64,000 nucleotides of DNA from Alnus glutinosa. Its lineage: Eukaryota; Streptophyta; Magnoliopsida; Fagales; Betulaceae. This document shows positions 1 through 13,520 of this stretch, in pieces. The stretch lies in the NCBI RefSeq assembly GCF_958979055.1, contig NC_084892.1:3799501-3863500 (forward strand). Direction: 5' to 3'. Position 1 is the stretch's first letter; each line of letters starts with the position of its first letter. A model generated the notes under the pieces. The model saw only the letters and a list, made by a program, of their open reading frames with translations, had not been told where the DNA came from and did not search any database. A program made the translations under genes and the position numbers.

Positions 1-3000
1 GAGCTCCACTTCGCTGTTCAGCGTGAGAAGTGCCCTGCTATTAACGCTTAGGGAACATCGGGTTTGGAATTGGCAACTTCCAAAGCCAAAAAGGGGCAAC
101 ATCTATGGAGAGGAAAAGGAGAAGGCGAAGGAGAAAGAGGATGTAGAGGAGAGCTAAGAAAGTAAAAACCGTGCGTTGCATGAGACCAAGAAAAACGGTG
201 GTGATAATTGGTATACCCGTGTGGTGGAGGGGAGCGGTGGGAGGTGGTGTGAAGGCCAGTGGAAAGGTGGGAGTTTCTCACTCTAAAAAGTTAGATAGCT
301 ACATTTTTTTTTCTTATCCCATGATAGGTATAATGACTAATACTTAATTAAAAAAAAAAAAAAAAAAATTGTGTTGAGTCATGAGCGTCTACTCTTTTTG
401 ATATAACAGATCTAATAATTTGGTAACTTTGGTTGAACAATTAATCACCCGTGAGCTACTCATGAAAATCAATGAGAACATATATATATATATTAATTTA
501 GCTCTCTTTATTAATCTAAGAAAGACAAAATGAATATCTCTTGCTGCTAGTTAGTCCGGGGGCACGAATCAAATAATTGAGTCATGTCTCTTATATATAG
601 ATTCTCAATTTCCAAACTCCAGAGATTCATATTCATTTCCAGACAAATGACAACAGTAAACGAATCAAATAATGTTTCAAGTGGAAATTAAATCCTCCGA
701 TGGCAATCTATGAAATGGTCCCCAGAAAACACGAATAATGGATAGGACAACCCCTCTCCGCCATGTTCCCACCTCCACAGAAAATTCACACCCCCACAGA
801 AGATAACCTACACAGGACTCTTCCAAATAAAGAACGGAATTCAGAGAAAGAAAAAGAAAAATGCTACGTACATTCATAAGTCTATATTCTTTGATCTGAC
901 AGTAAAAATTATCATTGAATTCAAAATTTAATAGTAATTTTCACTGTTGCGTGTACTTGGGATCGAGAAAAAAGAAAATCTTGGCTCATAACATTTCAGC
1001 TGATTGTTTAGTCCCTTTGTGCTGGTCGTGTCACTTGACTAGATATTGGTATCCAGAAAGAGTGCCATCACCATTCACCACAAAATACTGTATGCCAATG
1101 CCATGGTGGGGCATAAACACCCATTCTATTTTGTTGTATAGCCCTGTGGTTGCAAATGCAACTGAATCTTATTCCTAAAATTTAAAAAGTTCATAATGTT
1201 ATAAGGCTGCAAATTCTAGCTAAAAAATTTGTATGTATATTATATCCGTAAGGGACCACCTACAAATCAAGAACAATGTGGTCCTTGAATTTATCCGATC
1301 CGGGTTCTCACAATTTGTATACTGCTTGAATTATTAAAAATCTAAATAACAAGTGTGAGAGAACTCATATGGAATTTCACTTACCCGAATAGTTGAACAG
1401 GCTGCTCAAGACTTGTTCGAGCAATTGGAGATCTCTACATAAATTTGTCATATACTAACAAGGATTTTGCTAAAGTCCAATTCCAATTACTTGTTGGGAT
1501 TGAGACATGTGTTCTATAACATGACAGAAGAAACATGTGTCCTAATTAATCTCAGCGGGTTGTGTTATGTGTCTCATTGTAACCCATATAGGCCTCCCTG
1601 ACTGATGGCACACCCCAAAGGTCAACATGATCATTTGATTACAAACCCTATATAGGATTAACTAAAAGTTGCATCGGAGTTTAGCGTTCAAAAGACAAGA
1701 TTGAACTGATGGAGCTAGCTAGGGTGACCTAGTTGTGGAAGCAAGGAAGAAGCCATCAAAGGTAAGGATGGGTTCTCTCCCTCCTCATGCTGTAGAATAT
1801 CCCTCCAACCCATGAATTGGAGATGGAATAAATGAGTCTTACAAGGGTCTCAATCTTCACTCTGGCATGCATTGGTAGGCACGTGACAGAGAGTTAACGT
1901 CTTTGATACTTCCATAAGATTTTCATGGCCATACGTTTATCGTTATTTTTTGAATTTCAATTTCCCCTCCAAATTTATTCTCTTCATCATTTAGTTTCTA
2001 CCTGTATTTAGCTATATATGAAAGATATATTGTGGTTTAAGAGCTAGCGCATTAAATTTGAAGAACCTATTGCAAAACCCATGCATGTAATCTGGTTTTT
2101 GCAAAGCGATGTATGTCAGGTCAGAGAACCCAAAAATTAGATATATGATAACAATCTTAACTAAAAGAAAAAATCACATCTTTATCAGCTTAATTATTAT
2201 AATTAGTTTATGACTATTAAGTAGTACTGTTAACATAGACTAATTAATTTGTCGACCGTTCAAGTGTTCGGTATTTAATCGACGCCAAGAGTTTTAGAAA
2301 TGATGGATAACAAAAAAGTTATGCCATATATTAAGTCTATCACATGCATGCTAAATTGACCCAATTTAGTACTCATATATATACCCCAAATTACGCCCCA
2401 CCAAAAACATAATATAAAGTTTTCTACTATACAATTAGGTTTAATGGCAATTCAATTAAAATCGACTATTCATATTCTGACATATATATACTACTAATTA
2501 AGCAATAAGCCTATCATACCCCTACCTTAACATTGAATATATAGAATTCTCCCGATTTCAAATGAAATGGAGATGTTATATATGATTTGATGTTAATACA
2601 TTTAACGGCGTAATTGATGCCGTACCATTCAAAATATTTAAATGATATAGCATTATTATATTAATTAGTTTGATACAACAATATTAAATTCTAACCATAA
2701 AATGATAAGATGATTGTCCCCTTAACCCACGTTAGGAGTTTCCCAAAAAGCACCTTCATTAAAAAATAATGATAGTAATTAAAATTGACAGGCCTAAGTC
2801 CAAGGTAGTATTTGCCTGCAGTAATTTTCTCAGTATACATAGATATGATAGACGGTATATATACCAGCAGGCTAGTTAAGTTGACATTTCCTATTCACTT
2901 ACTGCTTAACATGTCTATCAAAAAATATAAACCAATTTCGATGTAAATCTACAAATATATGGTCTGGCATCTAAACAAATACATATGACTTTTCGGACAA

Positions 3001-3366
3001 ACTATGTAAATTTTATAGATTAGATTAGAAATTTTTTTTTTTTAAAAAAACTTTCTCCCATGGCAGCCACTCTTGGTTCTTAGTTTGAAAAATAATTTTT
3101 CTGTTTTTAATATAAAAATAAAAAAAATAGGGTGCAAACGTCGCACTATCAAACTATCCAATAATGATCTATCATAAATTTAATGGTGATTTCAAGAGCC
3201 ACATCAATTTTGGAATGATAAAAGGAGGACAAGGGGATGATATGTAGCATTTCTCCCTTAAAAATAGTCTGTTTTGATGTTTTCAGAGAGCATCAAGAAA
3301 TATTTTCTAAAATTATGTTTTGTTTTCAATCTATAAAAATAATCAAGAACATCATGTATTTTTAAT

Positions 3367-3449
<83 letters not shown>

Positions 3450-3878
3450 AAAAAAATATTTTGAGGATGCCATATAAAGACATAATCACAAATAGTCTTG
3501 AATTTCAGATTCTTGAAAGGACAACACATCTTAATTGGTAAAACCGTACCTAAAAGGAAAGGGTATTAAGAAATAACAATAATAATAATAATAATTTTTT
3601 TTTTTTAAAAAAAGCACTCTATTATTCAATGGGCTCAGCTGATGGAGGCCATTTACTTCCAAGGCTAATAATTTAATACACGTAAAAAAGACCCCACCAG
3701 GCACCAGCCTCCAGCCTCCCTTTTCCCTTCCCTTATTCCAACTCCCCCCACTTGCGAGTTGCCAATTTCCTTAAAATCTCTCTCTCTCACAACCCTCTCT
3801 GACTATCCATTAATGCCACATAAAGAACTCACATCTCAAACCTCCAAAACTCATCGGAACCCACAAGCAAAACCAGAG
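1..3878. other. Intergenic, no gene recognised
   Basis: I see no supportable gene. The open frames here are short and AT-biased, without recognisable domains or splice structure. The stretch holds poly-A/T tracts, a long AT microsatellite at 3370-3447 and, at its right end (about 3700-3878), a C/T-rich stretch that is probably the promoter and leader of the OVATE gene that follows. Confidence 0.6.
3370..3447. repeat. (AT)n microsatellite, about 39 units
   Basis: An uninterrupted alternation of A and T for about 78 bases. It forces an artificial Tyr-Ile repeat frame on the minus strand, which is not a gene. Such a tract is very likely length-polymorphic and may be misassembled. Confidence 0.95.
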
Positions 3879-4616
3879 ATGGGCAAGAAAATGAAGCTAC
3901 CCTTTATTTTCAAAAGCACAGAGGCAAGGTCTTCGTGGCCATGGCCTTATTGTAAGCAACCCAGAACCCTCTCCTTCCGAACCAGCAATGACATTTACAG
4001 GACCATGAACTCAATCTACTTAGACCCTGCCATTGACAAGGTAGAGACAACCGAGTCGTTTTTCACCAACTCTTCCCAGTCGGCCAGCTTCTCAACGGCC
4101 TCGGAAGCTGACTCGGGAGTGGATCCGGTCGAAACGTTGATTCGTGGGTTGCGGTCGGAGAGGCTGTTTTTCAAGCCGGAAGAGACGAGTTCGATATTAG
4201 AAGAGGCAAAGGAAGGTGGGTTTCCATTCAAGGAGAGCGTGGTGTTGTCAATGGAGTCCCAAGACCCTTACGTGGATTTTCGGAAGTCCATGGAGGAGAT
4301 GGTGGAGGCTCATGGGGTGAAAGACTGGGATGATTTTGAAGAGCTTTTGTGCTGGTATTTGAAGGTAAATGGAAAGAGCAACCATGGGTATATTGTTGGA
4401 GCTTTCGTTGATTTGTTAGTTGGTCTTGCATTTGCTTCGTCTTCTTCTTCTTCTTCTTCTCCTTTATCTTTGTATACTTCTTCATTTTCTTCTTCTACTC
4501 CTTGCATATCCTTATTAGAAGATGAGGAAGATCATGACGATACTCCTTGTTTATCTTCATTATTAGAATGTGAGGAGATCGAAGAAAAAGATGACAGTTC
4601 ATCTTTAAATGGTTGA
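3879..4616 (+). CDS. OFP15: OVATE family transcriptional repressor, OFP13/15/16/18 type
   Basis: This is a single-exon gene of 245 codons. OVATE family proteins are plant nuclear repressors that bind TALE homeodomain (KNOX/BELL) and TRM proteins and limit cell elongation and organ length. The conserved OVATE domain lies at about residues 120-185: it opens with ESQDPYVDFRKSMEEMV and continues through an acidic W-D-D-F-E-E helix to a NHGYIVGAFVDLL core. The N-terminus MGKKMKLPF, the Trp-Pro-Trp-Pro segment and a GLRSERLFF box before the domain are the signature of the OFP13/15/16/18 clade. I start at 3879; an in-frame ATG at 3759 would add 40 residues of low-complexity leader, and another at 3891 begins the MKLPF motif itself. 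A Ser tract and an acidic tail follow the domain. The clade is certain; the number 15 rests on gene order as much as on sequence. Confidence 0.93.
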   Translation: MGKKMKLPFIFKSTEARSSWPWPYCKQPRTLSFRTSNDIYRTMNSIYLDPAIDKVETTESFFTNSSQSASFSTASEADSGVDPVETLIRGLRSERLFFKPEETSSILEEAKEGGFPFKESVVLSMESQDPYVDFRKSMEEMVEAHGVKDWDDFEELLCWYLKVNGKSNHGYIVGAFVDLLVGLAFASSSSSSSSPLSLYTSSFSSSTPCISLLEDEEDHDDTPCLSSLLECEEIEEKDDSSSLNG

Positions 4617-5678
4617 TTCAATGGAAAGATATGTATAATACCAGTAGTTTTGAGAAATCATATATAGTTGAACTTTTTTTGATATGGTCTCTGTGTCTCT
4701 GTACAAAGTATACACGGAATAAAGGTGTATGAGGGTAACGGGCTATTGCGCAGAAGAGAAAGCTAATGAGACATGGAATTTCCTACTACTATTTTGGGAA
4801 ATCTTTTTCAGAGGATGTAAAACCTTCATTATTGCATAAGACAAATTTAAAAGTTTTTCTTGACCGAGGAAACCTGTGTTTGATATAAAAATACATTTGA
4901 AAATGAGATTGCTTAAACGGCATTCTTTCAGTTATAAATAACATACTCGATTCCATGTCCTTTTTTTTGTGAATTAAAAAATAATAATAATAATAAGAAA
5001 AAAAAAAGGGTACCAAGACATAATACCGACCGATAATTTTTTTACGACTCGTAAACATGAATCTAACACAAAATTAAAAGGTTAAAATTGAATAGTTTAA
5101 TCTATTTAATTAAATAGATCAAATTATAATTAATCTATATATAATTCTATACCCATATTTCAACACGATATCTACCCATAGTCGACGAATTGGCACCTCC
5201 AAATTGAAGGCAATATCAAAGACGCGCATATATTGCAGATGGAGTTTTGTGTTGGAGTAATATCTGCTATTGGATATGTTCCGCGGGGCAGCAGCCTTGT
5301 ACGTGGGTTCTGACATTAAGAGAGCAATCAGGGCCGTTCATTTTAAACTAGATAGTCATTATCAAATGATAGGTACAACTCCAGCGCAGAGTTTTGGCGT
5401 GGTCCAACACTCATACCCTTGCACCTGCATGTAGCAGGCTGCGATATTATCATCCCCCAGAAATTGAGAATTGAGAAAAATATTTATCTTCGCGTTGAAA
5501 AACATTGTCTCTACGTGACGTGACGATAACTTGAACATGAAAGTAGAAATCCGTTGTTTTGACAGTCAAGACTCAAATAGATACAAGTTTTAGCTGGAAT
5601 ATATACAAACCCTCACCTGCCATTCAGCTTTCTAATGGCTACAATAGGGCACCTTATCACCTCACTGCACGAAAGATT

Positions 5679-5683
<5 letters not shown>

Positions 5684-5719
<36 letters not shown>
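5684..5719. repeat. (CT)n microsatellite
   Basis: About 18 uninterrupted CT dinucleotides in intergenic DNA about 1 kb downstream of the first OVATE gene. Confidence 0.95.
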
Positions 5720-5721
<2 letters not shown>

Positions 5722-8700
5722 GCAACTAATGTTATAGGAAAAAACAAGAGGGAGGACATATATATTCTTCGTGCATGTCACAACCAGAAATCTAGTGGAT
5801 GGTTCCGATCGATGTATATATTGTTGAAAAACAAAACTGATGTTTGATCATTAGCCAAAATATAATATCTTGCCCTGATTAATTTGTACATTTTATTCTC
5901 TTTTCTTTAGTTATTTCTTTGGTTGCAATGGAAGACTACTGCATGTCTTTGATGACTACTATAACTAAGATTTAGCCACACCTTAGAGTGAGAATTTTCA
6001 GTTTCAAATTAGTCAAATGATGAAATATCATAGGGTATATATCTGCAGGTTTAGTTTCTTTTGGGTGCAGGCTATATATGCAAAAGTGAACGATCAATCG
6101 AGTAGAGAACAAATGGCGCAATCCTAATATTTTTTTTTTTAGTAGGTGGTATTTCTAGTTAATTAAATTATTAAATTCATCCATTTTTATCATGTTAAAC
6201 TTTTAGAATGAATGATGATATAATATAATAATTGGCGAGACAATAGTCTCATTTGTTTTCAGTTAAATATTTCACGTATTAACTCTCGTTTATTGAGCGA
6301 AAGTTTGTCATAACTTGATCTCAACCCTGCTGAAATCTTAATAGTAATTAAAAGACGTTGGACATATATAATAGATGGACATGATCGAGTCTAGTTCCTC
6401 CCAATCACCACTAATGAGACTCGACTATGAGAGCATTTTTAATGGTTTATATAAATTTTTATGCAAAATAGCTAATCAAAACCCATTTTTTTTTTTTAAC
6501 TTAGTTAACCACTTTTCAAAACCTCATCCATCAACTTATCTAAATTTTTCTCTATTTTACTAAAGTAATACTTTTAAATATTTTTATTAAAACCCCATCT
6601 CTGACCTCCCCTCCACTAAACCAATAGGAATAAGCTTTATCACTCTAAAATAATGAGTCGTAATTTTAGATTAATTCACATTTAAATTAAACTTGTTTTA
6701 AATTTAAAAATGTATTAAAAAGTCAAGCATATATAGTATTATTTCTACATCTTAATGTATCTCTCATTTGCACAATTAATATCACATTCAATTATATATA
6801 TATAATGAATATGATATTAACAATGCATACGAGATATATATTTAAGAGTGTAAAAATACTTTGCTTCACGTTTTACTACATATTAATTATGTTACATTAA
6901 ACTATATATATTAATATTGATGAGTCATTATTCAATTTATTCATATCAAGTTCCCCCGACCTTACGTGAAAGACACTCAACGATGTGTATCTCTTCAATA
7001 GTGTAAAGTGTGAACAGTAGTGAATTAAGCGGACACGGTCGCCATTGCCCCCTAAAAGTCTCCAAAACATGTTTATATACCTTTTTAAAATTCAGTAATA
7101 CTAATGATCAGTACTTCCAATAAATTAAACATATTATGTAACCTTATGAAAATATAGGATGATCCTCCCAATCGTTGTGAATTTACTGATCGAAATGATA
7201 TATATACTATAAAGGAAGCAAAAATATTAGTATAAAAAACATTTATGCATTTAAATCCCTTGTCAATTCTAGTAAACTTTTACTTCTATTTAATTTATCC
7301 CGTTTAAAAATGACTTAAATCCATGATTTGCTAGAATTCCTTCATATACTCTTTAAAAAGTATATATCTAATGATTTTAATTGAATTTATTAAAATCATA
7401 TGCGTAGTGTGGGATTAGGTCCATTTCATTTAAATTGAAAATGAATCATTTTATAATTTAAATTAAATTCTACAGTTCTAATAGTGTGTATAATATTGTA
7501 CCCACGTCATTTAATTAAAATTTTAAATAACGTAACATCATTATGTATAATATCGTTAGACGAAATAAAACAAAATCTAAACCGTTAGATGCCTAGTAGA
7601 TAGTTTGACTTATAAATAAGGTACTCTCGTTTTACATATTATGATTTTCTATATTTTCTGGCTAATAATATCTAAAATAAAATTATATTAATCTTATTCT
7701 ACTGAATAGAATATTGATCGGATTAAAACCTTTTTTTTTTAAAAATAAAAATAAAAAATACCAACAATTACTATGCAGTCATGGCATGAGGGGATCGATC
7801 AATATATTAAGAAGTCAATATAGGTCAGTAGGCTCAAAAATTGAAGTTGAACTACCTCGATCTCACGATGAGGTTGCATCAGTTACCATGACATGAAGCA
7901 AATTTGCAAATTAAACATATGATATAAGAACAAAGTAATTGTCAAAGCTCCACGTTCGAGACTTGTTTTCAGCATAGATGCCTCTTCAATCTCTGAGCCC
8001 AGATTCTTCCCAGCGCCGAAGCTTCTAAACCTTGTGCCACAGATTTTTTAAACTCGTCCTTCACATTAACCAATGGATTTATTTTTCTTAATTTTATGTG
8101 ATTAGTTGATAAGATTAACAAACAATATATAATTTGTGTATTAATGGAACTCCCATTTCGAGGTGCCATATATATTTTTTTATTATCATCACCATCGATC
8201 AATTCGATCTGTTTACTTTTACTATATTGCATGTGACATACTTAACTTAAGCACCCTAAAAAAATATGTAATTAACTAAAACTCCATTTATGCTTCAAAA
8301 AAAAAAAAAAAAGAAGCTTTAGCCCTTCGAGTTTAGATTAATTCTCATTTTAATCGCTTTAATTCCAAATTGATCAATATCATTATATCAATCCTTAAGT
8401 CTTAAATTGTTATCAATCTAATCATTTAATTTCGTCACTTTGATATGTCAAATGTTGGGTGAACTGTAGATGAAGGTTAAAATGACATCATATTTGTTAA
8501 TATAAATTTAGAAAACATATAATAATAAAAAAAAAAAAAAGGGAAGTAAATTTCATAAATAGTAAAAATAAAGAAAGAGAAAGCAAACAAAACAAACCTT
8601 AAAAATCCCACTAAACAGTAATTGGAATTGAAAATCTCAAGAAAAATGTTTACCAGGCCAATGAAGGAAATGTTGATCATAGTGTTGTTTCTTGGGAATC

Positions 8701-9601
8701 GTCATTCAAAATGGAGGGGTTTTTATGCGGTACACCTGATAAGTGCAAGTCAACAAAATGGACGGCCATGATATATGAAATGTTGTAATCAGTGTTTTCT
8801 AGTTCACTCCGTTTCAGTGAAAGAGCCGCATCTGATTATTTCTGTTTCCAGACAGACAAACAAACAAACACTCTGCAGGCGTTTACTTGTGAAAATGGAG
8901 TTTGGAGGAAACCAATAGCAGTACTACGTATTTCATAGATTACATTTAATGCGTGTATGGTAATTAGTGAGATAATGACATAACAATGAGACCCACATTT
9001 TCCCAGAAAAATAATTTCCAGGAAAGTAATGGCCAAACAGTATAGAAGTTGGTGTTGTCCCATTTCAACTTCTAGCCCTATGTGGCTCTGCATTAAATGC
9101 CCATTCCCCAATACGCTCTTGGATTAGATGATGTAAGAAAAATATATTTGCTCTTAGTTGTTTTAATTGTTTAGATTTAATTTCAAATATTTTATGAGGG
9201 AGAGAAAAGTTAAATCCACGCGTAGAAAGAACTGTTTTATATATTTTAATTGTTAGTAATTTGAACAACAAATGTGAGAGAGCATGCATTCATAAGACTT
9301 ACATGTCTAAACAGGTTTCGAGCAGCTCACCCATCTGTTTGGTCGTAGAAGTTTTAAAAAAACTCTCTCACTTTTACTTTTTAAATTGTTAGCAATTCGA
9401 ACAACAAATTACAGGAGATCTGAATCTATTGCTTTTGACACGCGTATTCGAGTGACTTACATTTCTTAAGTTTAGTTATTATTATGAAGATACATACTTA
9501 CGGAAGATAAAAATCTTATGTCGCAAAGTACTGGTAGTCCCTTCGTTTCATTGTTCAGTTTATGATGCCATCTCATTTAAATAACGTAGCACTATGTATA
9601 C

Positions 9602-9746
9602 GGGACATGATTGGGGTACAACTCTATCACAACTTTGACACAACCCCCACTCACAATGGGGTGGGGCTCACGTATGTGGGCCCCACCCTATTGTGAGTGG
9701 GTAGTGTTGAAGTTGTACAAAGGAGTTGTACATTTAGCATTTCCCT
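9602..9746. mobile_element. Mutator-type hairpin MITE, 145 bp
   Basis: The element is a near-complete inverted repeat. Its left end GGGACATG pairs with its right end CATTTCCC, then GTACAACTC pairs with GAGTTGTAC, and the inner arms meet in a GGGGTGGGGCTCAC / GTGGGCCCCACCC stem. A perfect 9-bp direct repeat, TATGTATAC, flanks it at 9593-9601 and 9747-9755. A 9-bp target duplication is the hallmark of Mutator-like elements. It has no coding capacity, so it is non-autonomous. Confidence 0.85.
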
Positions 9747-10122
9747 TATGTATACTGTTAAATGTAACAAAATAAGAATCCAGACCATAAAATTGATTAT
9801 TTTTGTTTCTCATTTTTGTTTCCTTTTTTTTTTTTCTTTTTTTTTTGTTAAACATTGGCTAAAATTAACAATTGTAACATTAATTTATTCAAAAAGGAAA
9901 CGTCGAATTAAAACTGGAAAGAATTAAACTATAGAATTAGAGACAGAAATTAGGGCAACATTAATTCTCCCTCCAAAACTTGATGCATTAAATGCCGCTA
10001 TAAATATGCAACGGTCGAGAAGGCATGTCATGAAAACTTGTCTTCTTTTGAATTGAAGCGGCAAATTCCTCTTCTTTTTGTTTTCGAAGTATAATTTTTA
10101 GAAACATCATAAGATTGACATA

Positions 10123-10153
<31 letters not shown>

Positions 10154-10940
10154 TAGGTATATATGTAGATTGATAAATATGTGAGTGGAGGGAGATGTGC
10201 ATTGAGTACGTTGTTTACAACATTGCAGAGTATTTTGAATATTGTATGTCTTTTGGAGAAAATTCCGGATGTATTTTGAATATTGTATTTCTTGAATACT
10301 GTACTTAATTGATTTATATATATATGAGATGCTTGACTGTTTTGTTTTTTTTTTAAAAAAAAAAAAATTATTAATTATCGGCACTTCTATTTCAGATGTG
10401 TTTTTGCACCCTCCAAAACACATTTTATTATTTCTTCTTTCTCTCTTGTTTTTTTTTTTTTTTTTGAAATTCATAGAATTTCAATGTTAGATAACTCTGA
10501 ATTCACGACATGATGTCCTTTTATGGTCGACGACATATATAAATTTGCCGTTTAATTGAATAAGAAGCGGCGGTAGCCGGTAGTTAAAACTTAAAAGCCT
10601 ATATATATCCACATCAGTTTGTAGTTTTAGACATGGGCCTGGATGCTGAATCTAGCCCATCAAGCCTTTTTCATGTAAGGGAAGGGATTATTTGTTAAAT
10701 GTATCACAAACCATCTATTGACAATAAAACGTTACAAGAAATTTGGTCATCACTCATTAGCGACCAAATTTCAAAAGTCAGCTAACCAATGTAAAATGAG
10801 TAGTATTTACTCCTTTTTGATAAAAGTCCAGTCAAAGTAACGAAGATTATCCACCTCTTAACATACCAAGATTCCATATAATTTTTTAGAGTATTTTATG
10901 GTATAGATTTTTCCAAATCTCAGCCATTATTTTTAAATAA

Positions 10941-12111
10941 GGGATAAATACCCCATTGGTACCTGAGTTTTACGTGTTTTTAAATTTAGTACCTCAGTTT
11001 TGTTTTGTATCATAGGTGGTACCTGAATTAAGGGTAAAAACACATTTGGTACCTCTGTTAGATTTTCCGTCCAAATTTTAACGCCTCGCCACATGTCAAC
11101 CACTGAGGTTGACACGTGGCACTACATAAAAAAAATTAAAAATTAAAATATTTAGAAAATGATTAAAAATAATAAAATTTTAAAAAAAAAATTAAAAAAA
11201 GAAAAAAGAAGAGGAGCCACCCCCTTGGCCACCATGGGGGTGGCCGGCCACCCCATTTTGGCCAAGGAGGTGGCCCAGCCACCCCCTTGGCCGGTCTGAC
11301 CGGTCTGGGGTGGCCGAACCACCCCCTATGGGGTGGTTCGGCCACCCCACAGTTGAAAAAAAAAAAAAAAAAAAACTTTTTTTGAAGGGTTTTGGCCCTA
11401 GGGGGTGGCCGAACCACCCCCTAGGGCCAAAACCCATCAAAAAAAAATTGAGGGTTTGCCCTTGGGGGTGGCCGAACCACCCCCTAGGGCCACGGGGGTG
11501 GTTCGGCCACCCCCAGTCCGGCCGGTCTGGGGGTGGCCGAACCACCCCCGTGGCCCTAAGGCCCTAGGGCCAAAACCCTTCAAAAAAAAATTGAGGGTTG
11601 GCCCTTGGGGGTGGCCGAACCACCCCCTAGGGCCACGGGGGTGGTTCGGCCACCCCCAGTCCGGTCGGTATGGGGGTGGCCGAACCACCCCCGTGGCCCT
11701 AGGGGGTGGTTCGGCCACCCCCTAGGGCCAAAACCCTTCAAATTTTTTTTTTTTTTTTTTTTTCAACTGTGGGGTGGCCGAACCACCCCCTATGGGGTGG
11801 TTCGGCCACCCTAGACCGGCCAAGCCACCCCTCTTCTTTTTTCTTTTTCTAATTTTTTTTTTAAAATTTTATTATTTTTAATCATTTTCTAAATATTTTA
11901 ATTTTTAATTTTTAATTTTTTTTTATGTAGTGCCACGTGTCAACCTCAGCGGTTGACACGTGGCGAGGCGTTAAAATTTGGACGGAAAATCTAACAGAGG
12001 TACCAAATGAGTTTTTACCCTTAATTCAGGTACCACCTATGATACAAAACAAAACTGAGGTACTAAATTTAAAAACACGTAAAACTCAGGTACCAATGGA
12101 GTATTTATCCC
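10941..12111. mobile_element. Long-inverted-repeat Mutator-like (foldback) element with G/C hairpin core
   Basis: The whole 1,171-bp element is close to one palindrome. The ends GGGATAAATACCCC and its counterpart (ending TATTTATCCC) carry arms of more than 200 bp that match in inverted orientation, including the shared segment around ACACGTGGC. The target site TTTAAATAA is duplicated exactly at 10932-10940 and 12112-12120, a 9-bp duplication typical of Mutator-like transposons. Between the arms lie A/T tracts and about twelve copies of a short unit, GGGGGTGG-CCGAA-CCACCCCC or its complement, each able to form its own stem-loop. Repetitive frames on both strands (Gly-Trp-Pro-Asn-His-Pro-like) are by-products of this repeat. 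No transposase is present. The near-identity of the arms suggests a fairly recent insertion. Confidence 0.88.
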
Positions 12112-13520
12112 TTTAAATAAAATGGTTGTGATTTTTCTATTTCAATATCCATTACTTTTAAAATACGAAAATATAAAGTAAATATTGAGATGATAAATAT
12201 TAATTAATTAATTGATAGGATTGAAAGCAATAAATGTTAATATATATGATAATTTACCAACCATTTAATTTAAAAACAATATAGTTGGGATTAATTAAGG
12301 AATTTTACATGTCGACGTACAGATCGAATAGCTTAGGAATTCCGAAAAAAGATCTTCATCCTAGCCTGCTCGATCGATCCGCAGTACTTGTATCCATGTG
12401 ATTGAGCCTCGAGCGAGGACCCCATATCCTGGGCTAGCTTAAAAGGCTCGATCAAACTGAAGGCTTTGCTGGGTCCCTAGGTTGCATGGGATCACTGTGT
12501 TGGAACCCAGGGTTCGTTAAAGTAGCTTAACCACCTATGAATGTTGCAAAAAGCAAACATCTTTCATGGGAGGGCTGCTTCAGAGGCATTGTCGTTGAGG
12601 GACAAGATTGAAGCAATGGGATTTCTTGCACTCATTGTGGACAGACGACATGTCTGATCGATTTTAGCTTGTATTTTGTTTCCCTACTCATGATGCATGT
12701 CTCTTTTTCTGAAAGTCTCATACTTGTTATTTCAAATCAACATGTTCTGCTTTATTGGGCAAAAATAAAGAAAAAAGAAGAAGATTACTCGATCGAGGCC
12801 CTCGCTTCTGGAAATTTCCTTTCACTGAATTTAACAACTTTAAAGTTTGATACTTGACACTAACATTTTCTGATCTTCGTCAAACCAATTTAATAATATT
12901 TTCACAAGTTGATATAATATTATTATTAGAACTAGGAACCATACCAAATGTTTTTAACGTTTTCAGTACTTCAATTGGAGTACTGTAATTAGGTTATGTT
13001 TTGTATATATATATTTTCAAATATTCTGCTTGGAGAATACTCAAACTTTGCCTATATAAAGGTACGTCTGTATTATTTTGGAATAAGTTTTAAAGTATCA
13101 ATTAAATTTTAAGTTTTTTAGAGTTATTTATTTGTTTGCTTATTTGGGGCAACTAAGGGTTATCATACGAAGCTGCCAAAACCAAAATTAAACAATAACT
13201 TTGTTAAATTACCATTTTTTTTTTAAAAAAAAAAAATCTCTATAAAATATGGTAAATTAATTCATTTCAATAAATACTGTAACATGTCTCGCACGTGGAG
13301 CTCAGTACCTCAACACGTATAATATTTAATTGAAATGAGTGATAAATTATAGAGTCGAAGTTCAAACTGAAAATTTCAGCATGTTGAGTCATTACTTATT
13401 TTAAAAATTTAAGCTTATTAAAAAATAAGAAATTTAATTATTTAATTAATACTTTAACAATAATATCCTAGGCTTTACTTTCACTCTTGACTTAATTTTT
13501 TTCTTATTTTCTCTCTGGAG

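Noticed and set aside
3258-3473. Frame with a long Tyr-Ile repeat
   Set aside because: It is the translation of an AT microsatellite.
11163-11814. Several overlapping frames with Gly-Trp-Pro-Asn-His-Pro-like repeats
   Set aside because: They occur on both strands and in several frames because the DNA is a palindromic hairpin array; composition, not selection, explains them.
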